8,193 nt of DNA, taken from the NCBI GenBank assembly GCA_016930895.1, contig JAFGFV010000546.1, positions 1-8,193 of the forward strand, in the 5' to 3' direction. The notes beneath the pieces were generated by a model. It was not told where the DNA came from. It saw only the letters and a list, made by a program, of their open reading frames with translations, and made no database searches. Both the position numbers and the translations under genes were made by a program. The stretch comes from Spirochaetales bacterium. GTDB lineage: Bacteria; Spirochaetota; Spirochaetia; SZUA-6; DRHE01. Below, in pieces: positions 1 through 5,915 of this stretch (positions within the stretch are counted from its first letter, which is position 1; every line of letters begins with the position of its first letter).

Positions 1-1265
1 AGGGCGCTGGTCAGCTCGGCCCACCGCAGAATGAGCGCGTCGTGCACCCAGTGGCCCATGAGCACGAACTCCCGCCAGAGCTCCTGGTCGAAGCTGACCA
101 GGGAGCTCCCCGCATCGAACCGGAAGATCTGTTCGCTCCTGGCTCCGCCGGCGTATACGATCGGCCCCCGCACGATCGTGCGGGCGATCGCGCCCAGTGC
201 CGACTGCACAAGCCGCCGGGTGGATGGATCGAAGGCGTCGCCTTTCAGGTCGGCCAGGAAGGCCGGAAGCCCGCCGATCATCCGGTACCTTCCCACCAGG
301 GCGGACAACGCGGGGCGGAAGCTCATGCGCCGCGTCCCGTCGTGCTCCCCCGCGGTCTGCGGGATCAGTGCCCCCTGTGCCTCGACGATCGGCCAGTAGT
401 ACAGCAGCCAGCGCTGCGTGATCTCGGACAAAGGGACACTGACGCTGCCGTCGGCGTGCCAGCGTGCCAGCGGCCACGCAGTCAGGGCCATGTCACACAG
501 GGCCCGCAGCAGCGCCAGCTTGTAGGTGGCGGTCTTGCGGTCCCGGTTGATGATGCTCTCGATGCGGTCGATCGGTCGGGGCGCGCCCCCGCGGAGCCGG
601 AACACGAGGCTCACCCACCGCACCCCGCCGCGTCCCAGTCCATCGGCCGAATGCCACTCGCCCTCCGTCGAGAATCCCAGCCGCTCGAACAGGAGCCGCA
701 GCCGCTCCACGGGCCGGAGGATCATGAGCCGGCCCTGCCGGTCCCGCCCTTCGCCTGCCGGGTCCAGGTCCGGGCGTTCGGTGGGCACGGAGACCAGCAG
801 CCTTCCTCCCTCGCGGAGCCAGCCGCGCAGGCAGAAGGCGGTCTCGAAGAGCTCGGCTTCGGGCACGTGCATGAGCACCGCGGAGACGACGATGCCGTCG
901 AAGCTCTGGGGCAACCCGGTCGGCAGCTCTCCCGGAATGCTGCCTGCTGCCAGCCGCCCCTCGAGCTGCGGGTGCAGGCGCAGCGCCTCGTTCCGCAGGG
1001 GGTCTACAGGTTCCAGGCCCCAGGGCTCCATCCCTGCCACTCCAAAGAGTACCATGTCCCGGCCGCTGCCGGCACCCACGTCGAGCACCTGCATCCCCCG
1101 CTCGAAGACCCAGGGGAACAGCGTGGCGACCCCGGTCTGGGCCGACTCGTAGCGGCGGCTCAGCTCGGCAGCGTGAAGGCTGTAGTAGGCGGCGGTGGGC
1201 CCGTCCACGTGGACACTGTAGCGCGCGCCGGAATCCCCCGCAAGCGCGAACGGGGCTGCCGCCAC
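1..1265 (-). CDS. SAM-dependent methyltransferase with conserved C-terminal extension, partial
   Basis: This frame is open for 421 codons from a GTG at 1265 to the left edge, with no stop or frameshift; the C-terminus lies outside the window. The class I Rossmann SAM-binding motif I is clear (VLDVGAGSGRD, about residues 60-70), followed by an acidic strand-2 residue (GLEPV, E85) and a motif IV-like segment (FDGIVVSAVLMHVP, about residues 117-131). From about residue 220 a second region begins (IESIINRDRKTATYKLALL) and continues through WLLYYWPIVEAQ, GGLPAFLADL and ILRWAELT. I recall this second region from bacterial proteins annotated as HNH endonucleases, where it precedes the nuclease domain, so an HNH module may lie just to the left. 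Methyl acceptor unknown. The GTG start is a choice: the frame stays open upstream and no strong ribosome binding site is seen, but the family usually begins shortly before the DGPTAAYYSLHA block. Methyltransferase fold is confident; substrate and nuclease partner are inference. Confidence 0.82.
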   Translation of the reverse strand, partial: MAAAPFALAGDSGARYSVHVDGPTAAYYSLHAAELSRRYESAQTGVATLFPWVFERGMQVLDVGAGSGRDMVLFGVAGMEPWGLEPVDPLRNEALRLHPQLEGRLAAGSIPGELPTGLPQSFDGIVVSAVLMHVPEAELFETAFCLRGWLREGGRLLVSVPTERPDLDPAGEGRDRQGRLMILRPVERLRLLFERLGFSTEGEWHSADGLGRGGVRWVSLVFRLRGGAPRPIDRIESIINRDRKTATYKLALLRALCDMALTAWPLARWHADGSVSVPLSEITQRWLLYYWPIVEAQGALIPQTAGEHDGTRRMSFRPALSALVGRYRMIGGLPAFLADLKGDAFDPSTRRLVQSALGAIARTIVRGPIVYAGGARSEQIFRFDAGSSLVSFDQELWREFVLMGHWVHDALILRWAELTSA

Positions 1266-1308
1266 TGTGCGGAAACGGGGTGGGGTTCCGCTCCCCAGGA
1301 GGCGGCGA

Positions 1309-1343
1309 TGGCCAAGGGCACCTTCGTGCAGGCTCGTGGTCCG
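1309..1343. repeat. 35-bp repeat, copy A (pair at 2973-3007)
   Basis: This stretch matches 2973-3007 at 33 of 35 positions in the same orientation. Read on the plus strand it encodes AKGTFVQARG, against AKGNFVQARG in the second copy, where the sequence belongs to the N-terminal part of a DUF499 protein. The flanks diverge quickly on both sides, so copy A looks like a stray scrap of a DUF499 gene or a short duplication. Confidence 0.8.
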
Positions 1344-1353
1344 CCGCGGGAGG

Positions 1354-1383
1354 GCGCTGGCGTTTCCGCGGAAACGCCAGCGC
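1354..1383. repeat. Perfect 30-bp palindrome
   Basis: The sequence is its own reverse complement over all 30 bases; each arm is 15 bases and the centre is TTTCCGCGGAAA. It sits 89 bp upstream of the GTG start chosen for the methyltransferase gene. There is no T-tract on either side, so an intrinsic terminator is unlikely. A regulator operator, a REP-like palindrome or a recombination hotspot are all possible, and the sequence alone does not decide. Confidence 0.85.
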
Positions 1384-1387
1384 AGGG

Positions 1388-1617
1388 TGGCGTGCGACTA
1401 CGGCGTGGTCGCCGTGGGCCACGACGGCCAGGGGCTGAACGTCGGACGTGCCGTGGGGTGGCTGCGCCACTGGGCACTGCCGCCGGCCATCCAGGCCGAC
1501 TTTCCCGGCACGCCGGCTGTCCCCGAGATTGCCGCGGACTTGCCCGAATGGAGGCTCAACCTCGAGGCGGTTCGCGAGCGCTTCGAGGAGGCGGTCTCCG
1601 AGTGGGCCGAGCCCTGA
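1388..1617 (+). pseudogene. C-terminal remnant of an unidentified protein
   Basis: A plausible coding stretch of about 75 residues ends in TGA at 1615-1617. It includes YGVVAVGHDGQGLNVG, GWLRHWALPPAI and a C-terminal amphipathic stretch (LEAVRERFEEAVSEWAEP). I do not recognise the family. The reading frame stays open upstream, but there it crosses the 30-bp palindrome and the 35-bp repeat and stops resembling natural protein, so the 5' part seems lost. It converges with the broken glycoside hydrolase on the opposite strand, which ends about 50 bp away. Confidence 0.4.
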
Positions 1618-1667
1618 GGGTCCGCTCGCGGTAGGGAGGGCGGATCGACCCGCGTTCTCCTACGGGC

Positions 1668-2436
1668 GGAGAATCCGGCCCAGCAGTTCTGCACCAGGTA
1701 CGTGAGGGCCCGCCCCGCCCACTCGGCCTGGTCTCCGAGCGGGTTCTTCGCCGCAGCGCCAAACTCCAGGAGCAGCACGGGCTTGGTCGGCGCCAGTGCC
1801 GAGAGGCGGGGGTACACGGCGTCCATCGAGCGCCGGAACTCCGGCCACTGCTTCTCCATAGGCGTCAGGGCGCCGTAGACGTTCACCCCAAGGCAGTCGA
1901 CGTAGTCGTCCCCCGGATAGTACTGCTCCAAACGGTCCCTGCCGTTCCACCACCCGTTCCAGGGGAACCACCTCCCGTTGACCTCGGTCCCGAACTCGAC
2001 GAAGAGTGGTTCGTCGAACTCCCGGGCACCCCTGGCCCAGGCGCACAGGTCCGGGTCGAAGGCCCCCTGCAGGATCCGGTTCAGGCTGAACCTCCCTTCC
2101 GGCCGGTTCTGATCCGGGGAGCTGCTCAGCATGAGTCGGATGAAGGGCGTGCTCCCGCGATCCCGGATCCAGGCAGCGGTATCCGCGGGAAACCCCCGGC
2201 TCCGGTACCAGTTGTGGGAGAAGTACACCCAGGCGGCGGGCTTGCCTGCCATCCGTTCATAGGCGTGCGCTTCGGCCGGGGTCAGGTCGTCCTCCCCCCC
2301 CGCTCATTCCGCCGGGATACACCCCATGGTACAGGTGTCCCGCCGGGGGAAGACAGACGATGCCGCCCAGGCTCGGGTCGGCTCCCGCGGCCGTGCGCGC
2401 GGCCCACATGGCCGCGAGATGAGCTTCATCGATCGA
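1668..2436 (-). pseudogene. GH26-like glycoside hydrolase, broken
   Basis: The downstream frame reads AHAYERMAGKPAAWVYFSHN and then a (beta/alpha)8-type glycosidase. The likely acid/base glutamate is in FVEFGTEVNGRW (codon 1983-1985) and the likely nucleophile in KPVLLLEFG (codon 1764-1766). These fit GH26 and related clan A enzymes, typically secreted beta-mannanases or similar. Three kinds of damage are visible. An 8-C run at 2294-2301 separates the upstream frame (EAHLAAMWAA, HLYHGVYPGG) from the downstream frame; removing one base joins them as GGEDDLTPAEAHAYERMAGK. The stretch normally found between the WNG and YYPGDDYVD motifs is missing, an in-frame loss of perhaps 50 residues. After NCWAGFS at 1668 the C-terminus is lost. 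No N-terminal signal peptide remains, because a TGA at 2437-2439 closes the frame. Exact GH family is less sure than the glycosidase assignment. Confidence 0.72.
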
Positions 2437-2514
2437 TCACCCCCGAAACACACCACCACCAAGTGATCAATGGTCTGCATGCTGGAAACCCCAACGTCAA
2501 TCGCGCGCACTGCC

Positions 2515-2690
2515 TCACCGTTCCCGACAGCCGGCGTTGGTACAGCGTGTTCGGGGGACGCCTTTGGGGTAGTCGCCGCACCGGAGGAATCGCTCAACCC
2601 ACCGGAGTGATGCGCGGCAGGCGCGACCGGCCCAGTCTGCGGGCGTAGCGCGCATCGTGCTCAGGTCGCGTGAAAGCCCGGCGAAGCGCC
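2515..2690 (-). pseudogene. IS91-like transposase, N-terminal zinc-binding fragment
   Basis: Two minus-strand frames join near 2600 to give EHDARYARRLGRSRLPRITP then VERFLRCGDYPKGVPRTRC followed by TNAGCRE. This matches the start of the N-terminal zinc-binding domain of IS91-type Y2 transposases, where CGD and RCxxxxC supply metal ligands. It stops at a TGA at 2515-2517, before the rest of the zinc domain, and the catalytic Y2 domain is absent. One frameshift is needed near 2600. It is a dead scrap; the C-terminal part of a similar transposase lies separately at 6300-6640. Confidence 0.7.
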
Positions 2691-2750
2691 CGGCCCGCAG
2701 CGGGCAGGGCGGTCGAGGGCACCTCGCTGCACAGCAGGCCGTCCGGTGCG

Positions 2751-3145
2751 GCGGCGACGCCTGTCGCGCCCTGGACACCATCGGGCGCCTGCTGGGGGCG
2801 GTGTCCGCTCCCCAGGCCGCGGAGCTGGCCGAGACCAAGGAGGGCCGCTTTCGGCAGCAGTGGGACGAGCAGGTGCGTAGACGCGCAGGGGTGGAGGCGA
2901 GCATCCCCATCGAGGGGGCTCCGGCCGGGTGGCTTCCGCCGTGGGGCGAGGTGATCACCCCGCATCCGGACGTGGCCAAGGGCAACTTCGTGCAGGCTCG
3001 GGGTCCGTCGCCGACCTGTGGCAGGTGTACGTGTGGGAGGGCTCCAGCGAGTACAAGGACCCGGGGGAGTCCTACCGGCGGACCTACATCACCGAAGGCC
3101 TGCGGCACCTCTTGGTCGGGGCCCTGAAGAGGCTGGGCGGCGCGG
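2751..3145 (+). pseudogene. DUF499 ATPase-family protein, N-terminal fragment
   Basis: One plus frame reads ALDTIGRLLGAVSAPQAAEL, EQVRRRAGVEASIP and GWLPPWGEVITPHPDVAKG, ending FVQAR at about 3000. A second frame then reads VADLWQVYVWEGSSEYKDP, ESYRRTYITEGLRHLLVGAL and KRLGG. Together they match the N-terminal region of DUF499 proteins, large ATP-binding proteins often found next to DUF1156 methyltransferases in defence loci; intact members are around 1000 residues. The frames are split by a frameshift just after the 35-bp repeat at 2973-3007. After KRLGGAGE the sequence stops matching, before the expected GGGKTH Walker A motif, and the frame ends at 3210. No ATPase core remains, so the product cannot function. 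Confidence 0.75.
2973..3007. repeat. 35-bp repeat, copy B (pair at 1309-1343)
   Basis: This copy lies inside the DUF499 remnant and encodes AKGNFVQARG. Its right end coincides with the frameshift that splits that gene. Because copy A carries the same extra bases after the VQAR codons, both probably descend from one already altered sequence. Confidence 0.8.
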
Positions 3146-3281
3146 GGGAGTTGGGGGTTAGAGGACATCCCGTCGGAGTCCGGGAACTCTTCAGGGTCGC
3201 GGTCGAATGATCATCAACGCTTGGTCCGCTTGGGGGGGCTCGTCGCCGAGTGCCAATGGATCGCCTTTCTCTCTGACTGAA

Positions 3282-3310
3282 TTGACGGGAACCCGGGATA
3301 GGACTAAAAT
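3282..3310 (+). promoter_or_regulatory. Sigma-70-type promoter of the fitAB-like operon
   Basis: A -35 box TTGACG (3282-3287) and a -10 box TAAAAT (3305-3310) are separated by exactly 17 bp. Both are one base from consensus. The -10 box lies 37 bp before the antitoxin GTG start, which suits a short leader. Confidence 0.75.
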
Positions 3311-3315
3311 GTAGT

Positions 3316-3335
3316 CATTGATAGCAATGCTTTCA
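3316..3335. promoter_or_regulatory. Probable FitAB autoregulatory operator
   Basis: CATTG (3316-3320) and CAATG (3325-3329) form an inverted repeat with a 4-base spacer just downstream of the -10 box. The same stretch holds TGATAGCA (3319-3326) followed one base later by TGCTTTCA (3328-3335), an inverted pair with one mismatch. As I recall, TGATAGCA/TGCTATCA is the half-site described for the gonococcal FitAB complex. A ribbon-helix-helix antitoxin bound here would block initiation. Confidence 0.6.
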
Positions 3336-3340
3336 AGGAG
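3335..3340 (+). promoter_or_regulatory. Shine-Dalgarno sequence that sets the antitoxin start
   Basis: AAGGAG lies 7 bases before the GTG at 3348 and decides that start over the in-frame TTG (3318) and ATG (3327) upstream, which fall in the operator. Confidence 0.8.
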
Positions 3341-3347
3341 ACGCACA

Positions 3348-3593
3348 GTGGCGACGATTACGATTCGGAACCTCGATGAATCCGTCAAGACTCGATTGCG
3401 GGTCCGAGCGGCCTCGCATGACCGGTCGATGGAGGAAGAGGCCCGCGCGATCCTTCGTATGGCGCTGCAGGTTGGCGAAGCGGGAGGCGGCCTTGGTACA
3501 TTGATTCACAAGCGCTTCATGGCCGCTGGTGGAGCGGAGTTCCGCCCGCCAGAACGCAAGCAGCGTCCGCGGAAGGCGGACATCCCCCGGTGA
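3348..3593 (+). CDS. fitA: FitA-like ribbon-helix-helix antitoxin
   Basis: An 81-residue protein. Its N-terminus is a classic FitA/Arc-type ribbon-helix-helix fold: beta strand ATITIRNL (residues 2-9), helix 1 ESVKTRLRVRAASHD, and helix 2 from SMEEEARAILRMAL (residues 27-40). The remaining C-terminal part, rich in basic residues near its end, would be the toxin-binding arm. As in the family, it should dimerise, bind the operator upstream of itself and cap the active site of the PIN toxin encoded next. The start is GTG with a strong Shine-Dalgarno; the stop TGA overlaps the toxin GTG start (GTGA at 3590-3593), indicating translational coupling. Length is close to the roughly 78 residues of gonococcal FitA. 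The symbol is used by family similarity; vapB-type would be equally acceptable. Confidence 0.9.
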   Translation: MATITIRNLDESVKTRLRVRAASHDRSMEEEARAILRMALQVGEAGGGLGTLIHKRFMAAGGAEFRPPERKQRPRKADIPR

Positions 3594-4009
3594 TCCTCGT
3601 CGACACCAATGTTCTGTCAGAGCTGATGCGGCCAACCCCCGACAAACGCGTTCTGGACTGGATGGATAGTCTTCAAAGCAGCGATATCGGACTCACGGCA
3701 ATCTCGGTAGCCGAGGTTCTGTATGGGATCGGCTCGCTTCCTGAGGGGAAGAAGAAGCAGAGGCTGCTTGACGCCGCAACAACGCTGTTCGATGAGTACT
3801 TCACTGGCCGGATCTTTGCTTTCGATCAACTCGCGGCGGTAGACTACGCTGCCGTAGTGCTCCAGCGCGAAAGAATCGGCAGCCCCATCTCGATGCCGGA
3901 TGCGCAAATCGCGGCCATTTGCCGTGTTTCCAGCGCAGGCTTGGCCACGCGAAACACCAGGGATTTCGAAGATACCGGTTTGGTGCTGATCGATCCGTGG
4001 CAGGCCTAG
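3590..4009 (+). CDS. fitB: FitB-like PIN-domain ribonuclease toxin
   Basis: A 139-residue PIN-domain protein, the same length as gonococcal FitB. The acidic metal-binding residues are all present: D5 (LVDTNVLSEL), E42 (SVAEVLYG), D104 (ISMPDAQIAA) and D125 (RNTRDFEDTG). Such toxins are Mg2+-dependent RNases held inactive by the antitoxin encoded just before. The start is GTG, overlapping the antitoxin stop, and the stop is TAG at 4007-4009. The frame is uninterrupted and all catalytic residues are retained, so the pair looks functional, unlike most of its neighbours. No clear intrinsic terminator follows. Confidence 0.93.
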   Translation: MILVDTNVLSELMRPTPDKRVLDWMDSLQSSDIGLTAISVAEVLYGIGSLPEGKKKQRLLDAATTLFDEYFTGRIFAFDQLAAVDYAAVVLQRERIGSPISMPDAQIAAICRVSSAGLATRNTRDFEDTGLVLIDPWQA

Positions 4010-4137
4010 ACGACAATCTCAGGTACGCCGGCCAGAAAGACCGCTGCTGGAGCGCGGCCATGAATGCGCCGTGATTGCTGATCATCCGGGGGAGGACGAT
4101 CACAGGGACCTTTGCTCACTGCTGATTCTGGCATGCG
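4010..4137. other. Short spacer with no recognised gene
   Basis: Between fitB and the truncated abiEi-like gene, the minus strand can be read as IVLPRMISNHGAFMAAL followed by QQRSFWPAYL. That has a protein-like composition but I cannot match it to a family, and it has no convincing start or partner. It may be a tiny remnant. Confidence 0.3.
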
Positions 4138-4518
4138 TCAACAGCTCGCGGAAGAATCGGTTGTCGTGAGGACCAGCACCCTCCTGGACGCCTGCTCGGT
4201 AAGGCCGTGGTGGTGGAGGAGGGAACACTGCGAAATGGCTGCCGGATGGACGAGGGCCATGGCGATCTCGAACCCGTGCGCCGGCGTGACAGCAGGGACG
4301 GCGGCGGAACGGGCATACAGGCGCCGGCGGCGCGTAACGATCCAGCCATTGTGCCTAAGAAGATAGAGGGCCTCCCGGAGGTACGCGTCCTCGAGGCCAG
4401 CGCTGGGGCCGAACGCCCGGGCCCGCTCCGGCGAGAAGACCCTGCCCCCCTCGGCGGCCAGGAGCCGAACCAGCTCGATCCCGACATGGAACCTCTCCGG
4501 TTTCCTTCCGGCGTTCAT
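4138..4518 (-). pseudogene. AbiEi-family antitoxin, C-terminally truncated
   Basis: The frame encodes 126 residues from an ATG at 4518: a winged-helix region (VGIELVRLLAAEGGRVFSPE, AYLREALYLLRHNGW, IVTRRRRLYA) followed by the core AbiEi signature VTPAHGFEIAMALVHPAAIS then SLLHHHGLTEQ and VLVLTTT. Type IV AbiEi antitoxins repress the abiE promoter and counter the AbiEii nucleotidyltransferase toxin; most have about 200 or more residues. Here a TGA at 4138-4140 cuts the protein right after the LTTT strand, so most of the C-terminal antitoxin domain is lost. No AbiEii gene follows; a separate AbiEii scrap lies upstream at 5604-5915, in the opposite of the normal gene order. The ATG at 4518 is preferred over an upstream in-frame start at 4617, because family similarity begins at ERFHVGIELV. 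Confidence 0.75.
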
Positions 4519-4976
4519 TGGAGTAGCTCCAAGCTTTGCGCGGTTCGATCGACGAAAACCACACCCTTCCAGGATGCCACTCGGTACATGGGGGGGTGGA
4601 GCCACTATCCCTGCCAAGCAGACCTGCAGGCATCAAGACGGATAGCCTTCGAGTGCCTCTGCCTGGATCTTCCGGGCGTGCTGGGGCTCGGTGGTCACGG
4701 CCGTGATGCGCAGATTCCGCTCGTGCGGAACGTGTCGGGGAGTCTCCTTCGCGGACTCCGCCGCATCGGCCAACCGCAAGGGCCCCGAACCCGGAGCTCT
4801 TCGACCGGCTGTACGACGTCCGGTCCACCCTGGACCGCTTCCAGCGAACCCGCGGCAACAGCTTCGGATTCGAGGAACAGTGACGGTAATCCCGAGCCGA
4901 CGGCACCATGATTGTCGAATGCCTGCTCCGTTCTGATCGATATCTCTTAGGGCATGGGTCCGAGGGAGTTGCATGA
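4519..4976. other. 458-base stretch without an intact gene
   Basis: This lies between the 5' end of the abiEi-like gene and the DUF4258 remnant. It holds an inverted repeat over the abiEi start (4518-4532) and one orphan C-terminal scrap (4788-4883). I recognise nothing else in either strand. Confidence 0.5.
4788..4883 (+). pseudogene. Orphan C-terminal scrap, unidentified
   Basis: A plus frame reads NPELFDRLYDVRSTLDRFQR then TRGNSFGFEEQ and a TGA at 4881-4883. The charged, helical composition looks like a genuine C-terminus. A second frame just upstream reads SFADSAASANRKGP, so a frameshift near 4787 may join them. I do not recognise the family. Confidence 0.3.
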
Positions 4977-5301
4977 ATGAGCGACATACTGGAGGGAATG
5001 CTCGCCCTGATTCGGACCGGCGAAGTGTAGATATCCCCGCAGGGCTACGAGGAACTCGCCCAGGACGGCACCTACGTGCGGGATGTCCTGGAAGGTGCGC
5101 TGTATGGGTCGGTCATCGAAGAATACCCTGAGTACCCAGAAGAGGCCGCCCGTCTTGACGCTGCAACGGGACCGAGAAGCCAAGCCGATCCATGTGGTGT
5201 GGGGCATCCCGAGAGGTTCTGCGTCGCCCGCAGTGCTGATCACCGCCCATCGGCCGGACCCAGCGCGGTGGGATGACGAGCTCAAGACGAGGAAGCGATG
5301 A
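4977..5301 (+). pseudogene. DUF4258 protein, broken by a TAG and a frameshift
   Basis: From ATG 4977, preceded by GGGAG at 4963-4967, the frame reads MSDILEGMLALIRTGEV and then TAG at 5028-5030. It continues in frame as ISPQGYEELAQDGTYVRDVL and EGALYGSVIEEYPEYP. A frameshift near 5137-5145 then leads to KRPPVLTLQRDREAKPIHVV followed by WGIPRGSASPAVLITAHRP and a TGA at 5299-5301. The last part is the typical DUF4258 signature (LQRD, PIHVVWGI, TAYRPDPARW). DUF4258 is a small RelE/BrnT-like fold often encoded in toxin-antitoxin-like pairs. The stop overlaps the next gene's ATG (ATGA at 5298-5301), so the original operon structure is preserved even though this gene is dead. Confidence 0.75.
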
Positions 5302-5510
5302 CAAGAAGGCGTCATACGAAGCTCCTGTACGAGGGCTCCTACCTAACGGAGGTGGATGTTGAGCTGGTCGAGTCGGATCTGCCTTGGCCCCCGTACATCT
5401 CCGTGGAGGACGCCCACAGGCTTGACGAGGTGCGCGAGGCTCTCAGGAGATTCGACCGGGATCGCGCCCTTGTAGTCTGGCCGCGTGTACACACTTACAC
5501 CTGTTCAAGC
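5298..5510 (+). pseudogene. Small partner protein of the DUF4258 gene, frameshifted near its end
   Basis: From ATG 5298 the protein reads MTRRRHTKLLYEGSYLTEVD, then VELVESDLPWPPYISVEDAH and RLDEVREALRRFDRD. I recall near-identical short proteins (about 70 residues, ending in RVYTLTPV) directly downstream of DUF4258 genes in many bacteria, where they are the presumed antitoxin or regulator. Here the ending RVYTLTPVQ appears only in another frame from about 5482, so a frameshift lies between about 5462 and 5485, with a TAG (5471-5473) in the alternative frame. The original frame instead runs on into unrelated sequence to 6239. Function unknown; the coupling to the DUF4258 gene is clear from the ATGA overlap. 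Confidence 0.62.
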
Positions 5511-5603
5511 GATAAGCCCCTCCACGACGGCCAGCGGCGCATCAGTTCGCTCCCCCGGGTGAGCGTCAGGTTGACGAGTGCGATCCGCAAGGTTCTGGAA
5601 GCT

Positions 5604-5915
5604 TCACAACCGGCGGGTGGGCAGCCTGGGCACGAGCGGACCGAGCCATTGATTCCAGGTCTTCCCGACGTAGGCGAGCATGCGGTCGTGGAAGAAGTTC
5701 CCCGGTCCGGCGAAAGTGAGGTTGCCCACGGCGCATTTCGCCCGCCGCAAAGACGGGAAGTCCGAAAGCTCCATCCGCTCCCCGTAGGCTCGCAGCACGC
5801 GCCACAGGTCGTAGTAGTCGCGGGCGCGCGAGCGGCTCCCACCCCGCTCTTCGAGTTTCTCGACGTGCTGAAGGATCGCGCGCAGCTTCTCCGCGGCCAC
5901 CTGGCGCCGCTGCAC
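5604..5915 (-). pseudogene. AbiEii-type nucleotidyltransferase toxin, C-terminal fragment
   Basis: The minus frame reads QVAAEKLRAILQHVEKLEER, then RARDYYDLWRVLRAYG, RRAKCAVGNLTFAGPGNFFH and TWNQWLGPLVPRLP. The AEKLRAI lysine and the RDYYDLW aspartate correspond to the later conserved motifs of AbiEii/AbiGii nucleotidyltransferases. The N-terminal half with the GSxxxD and DxD catalytic motifs is missing; unrelated sequence begins by about 5915. After LVPRLP a stop closes the frame at 5604-5606, while a neighbouring frame continues with CEASRTLRIALVNL, suggesting a late frameshift. It cannot be active. Confidence 0.7.

Noticed and set aside
167..184. An 18-bp perfect palindrome, considered as a regulatory site.
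   Set aside because: It lies well inside the methyltransferase coding region and encodes a plausible segment (ARTIVRG); GC-rich coding sequence can give this by chance.
42..1634. A 530-residue open frame on the plus strand.
   Set aside because: It is the antisense shadow of the methyltransferase; composition is low-complexity proline/arginine-rich and no domain is visible, while the minus strand has clear SAM motifs.
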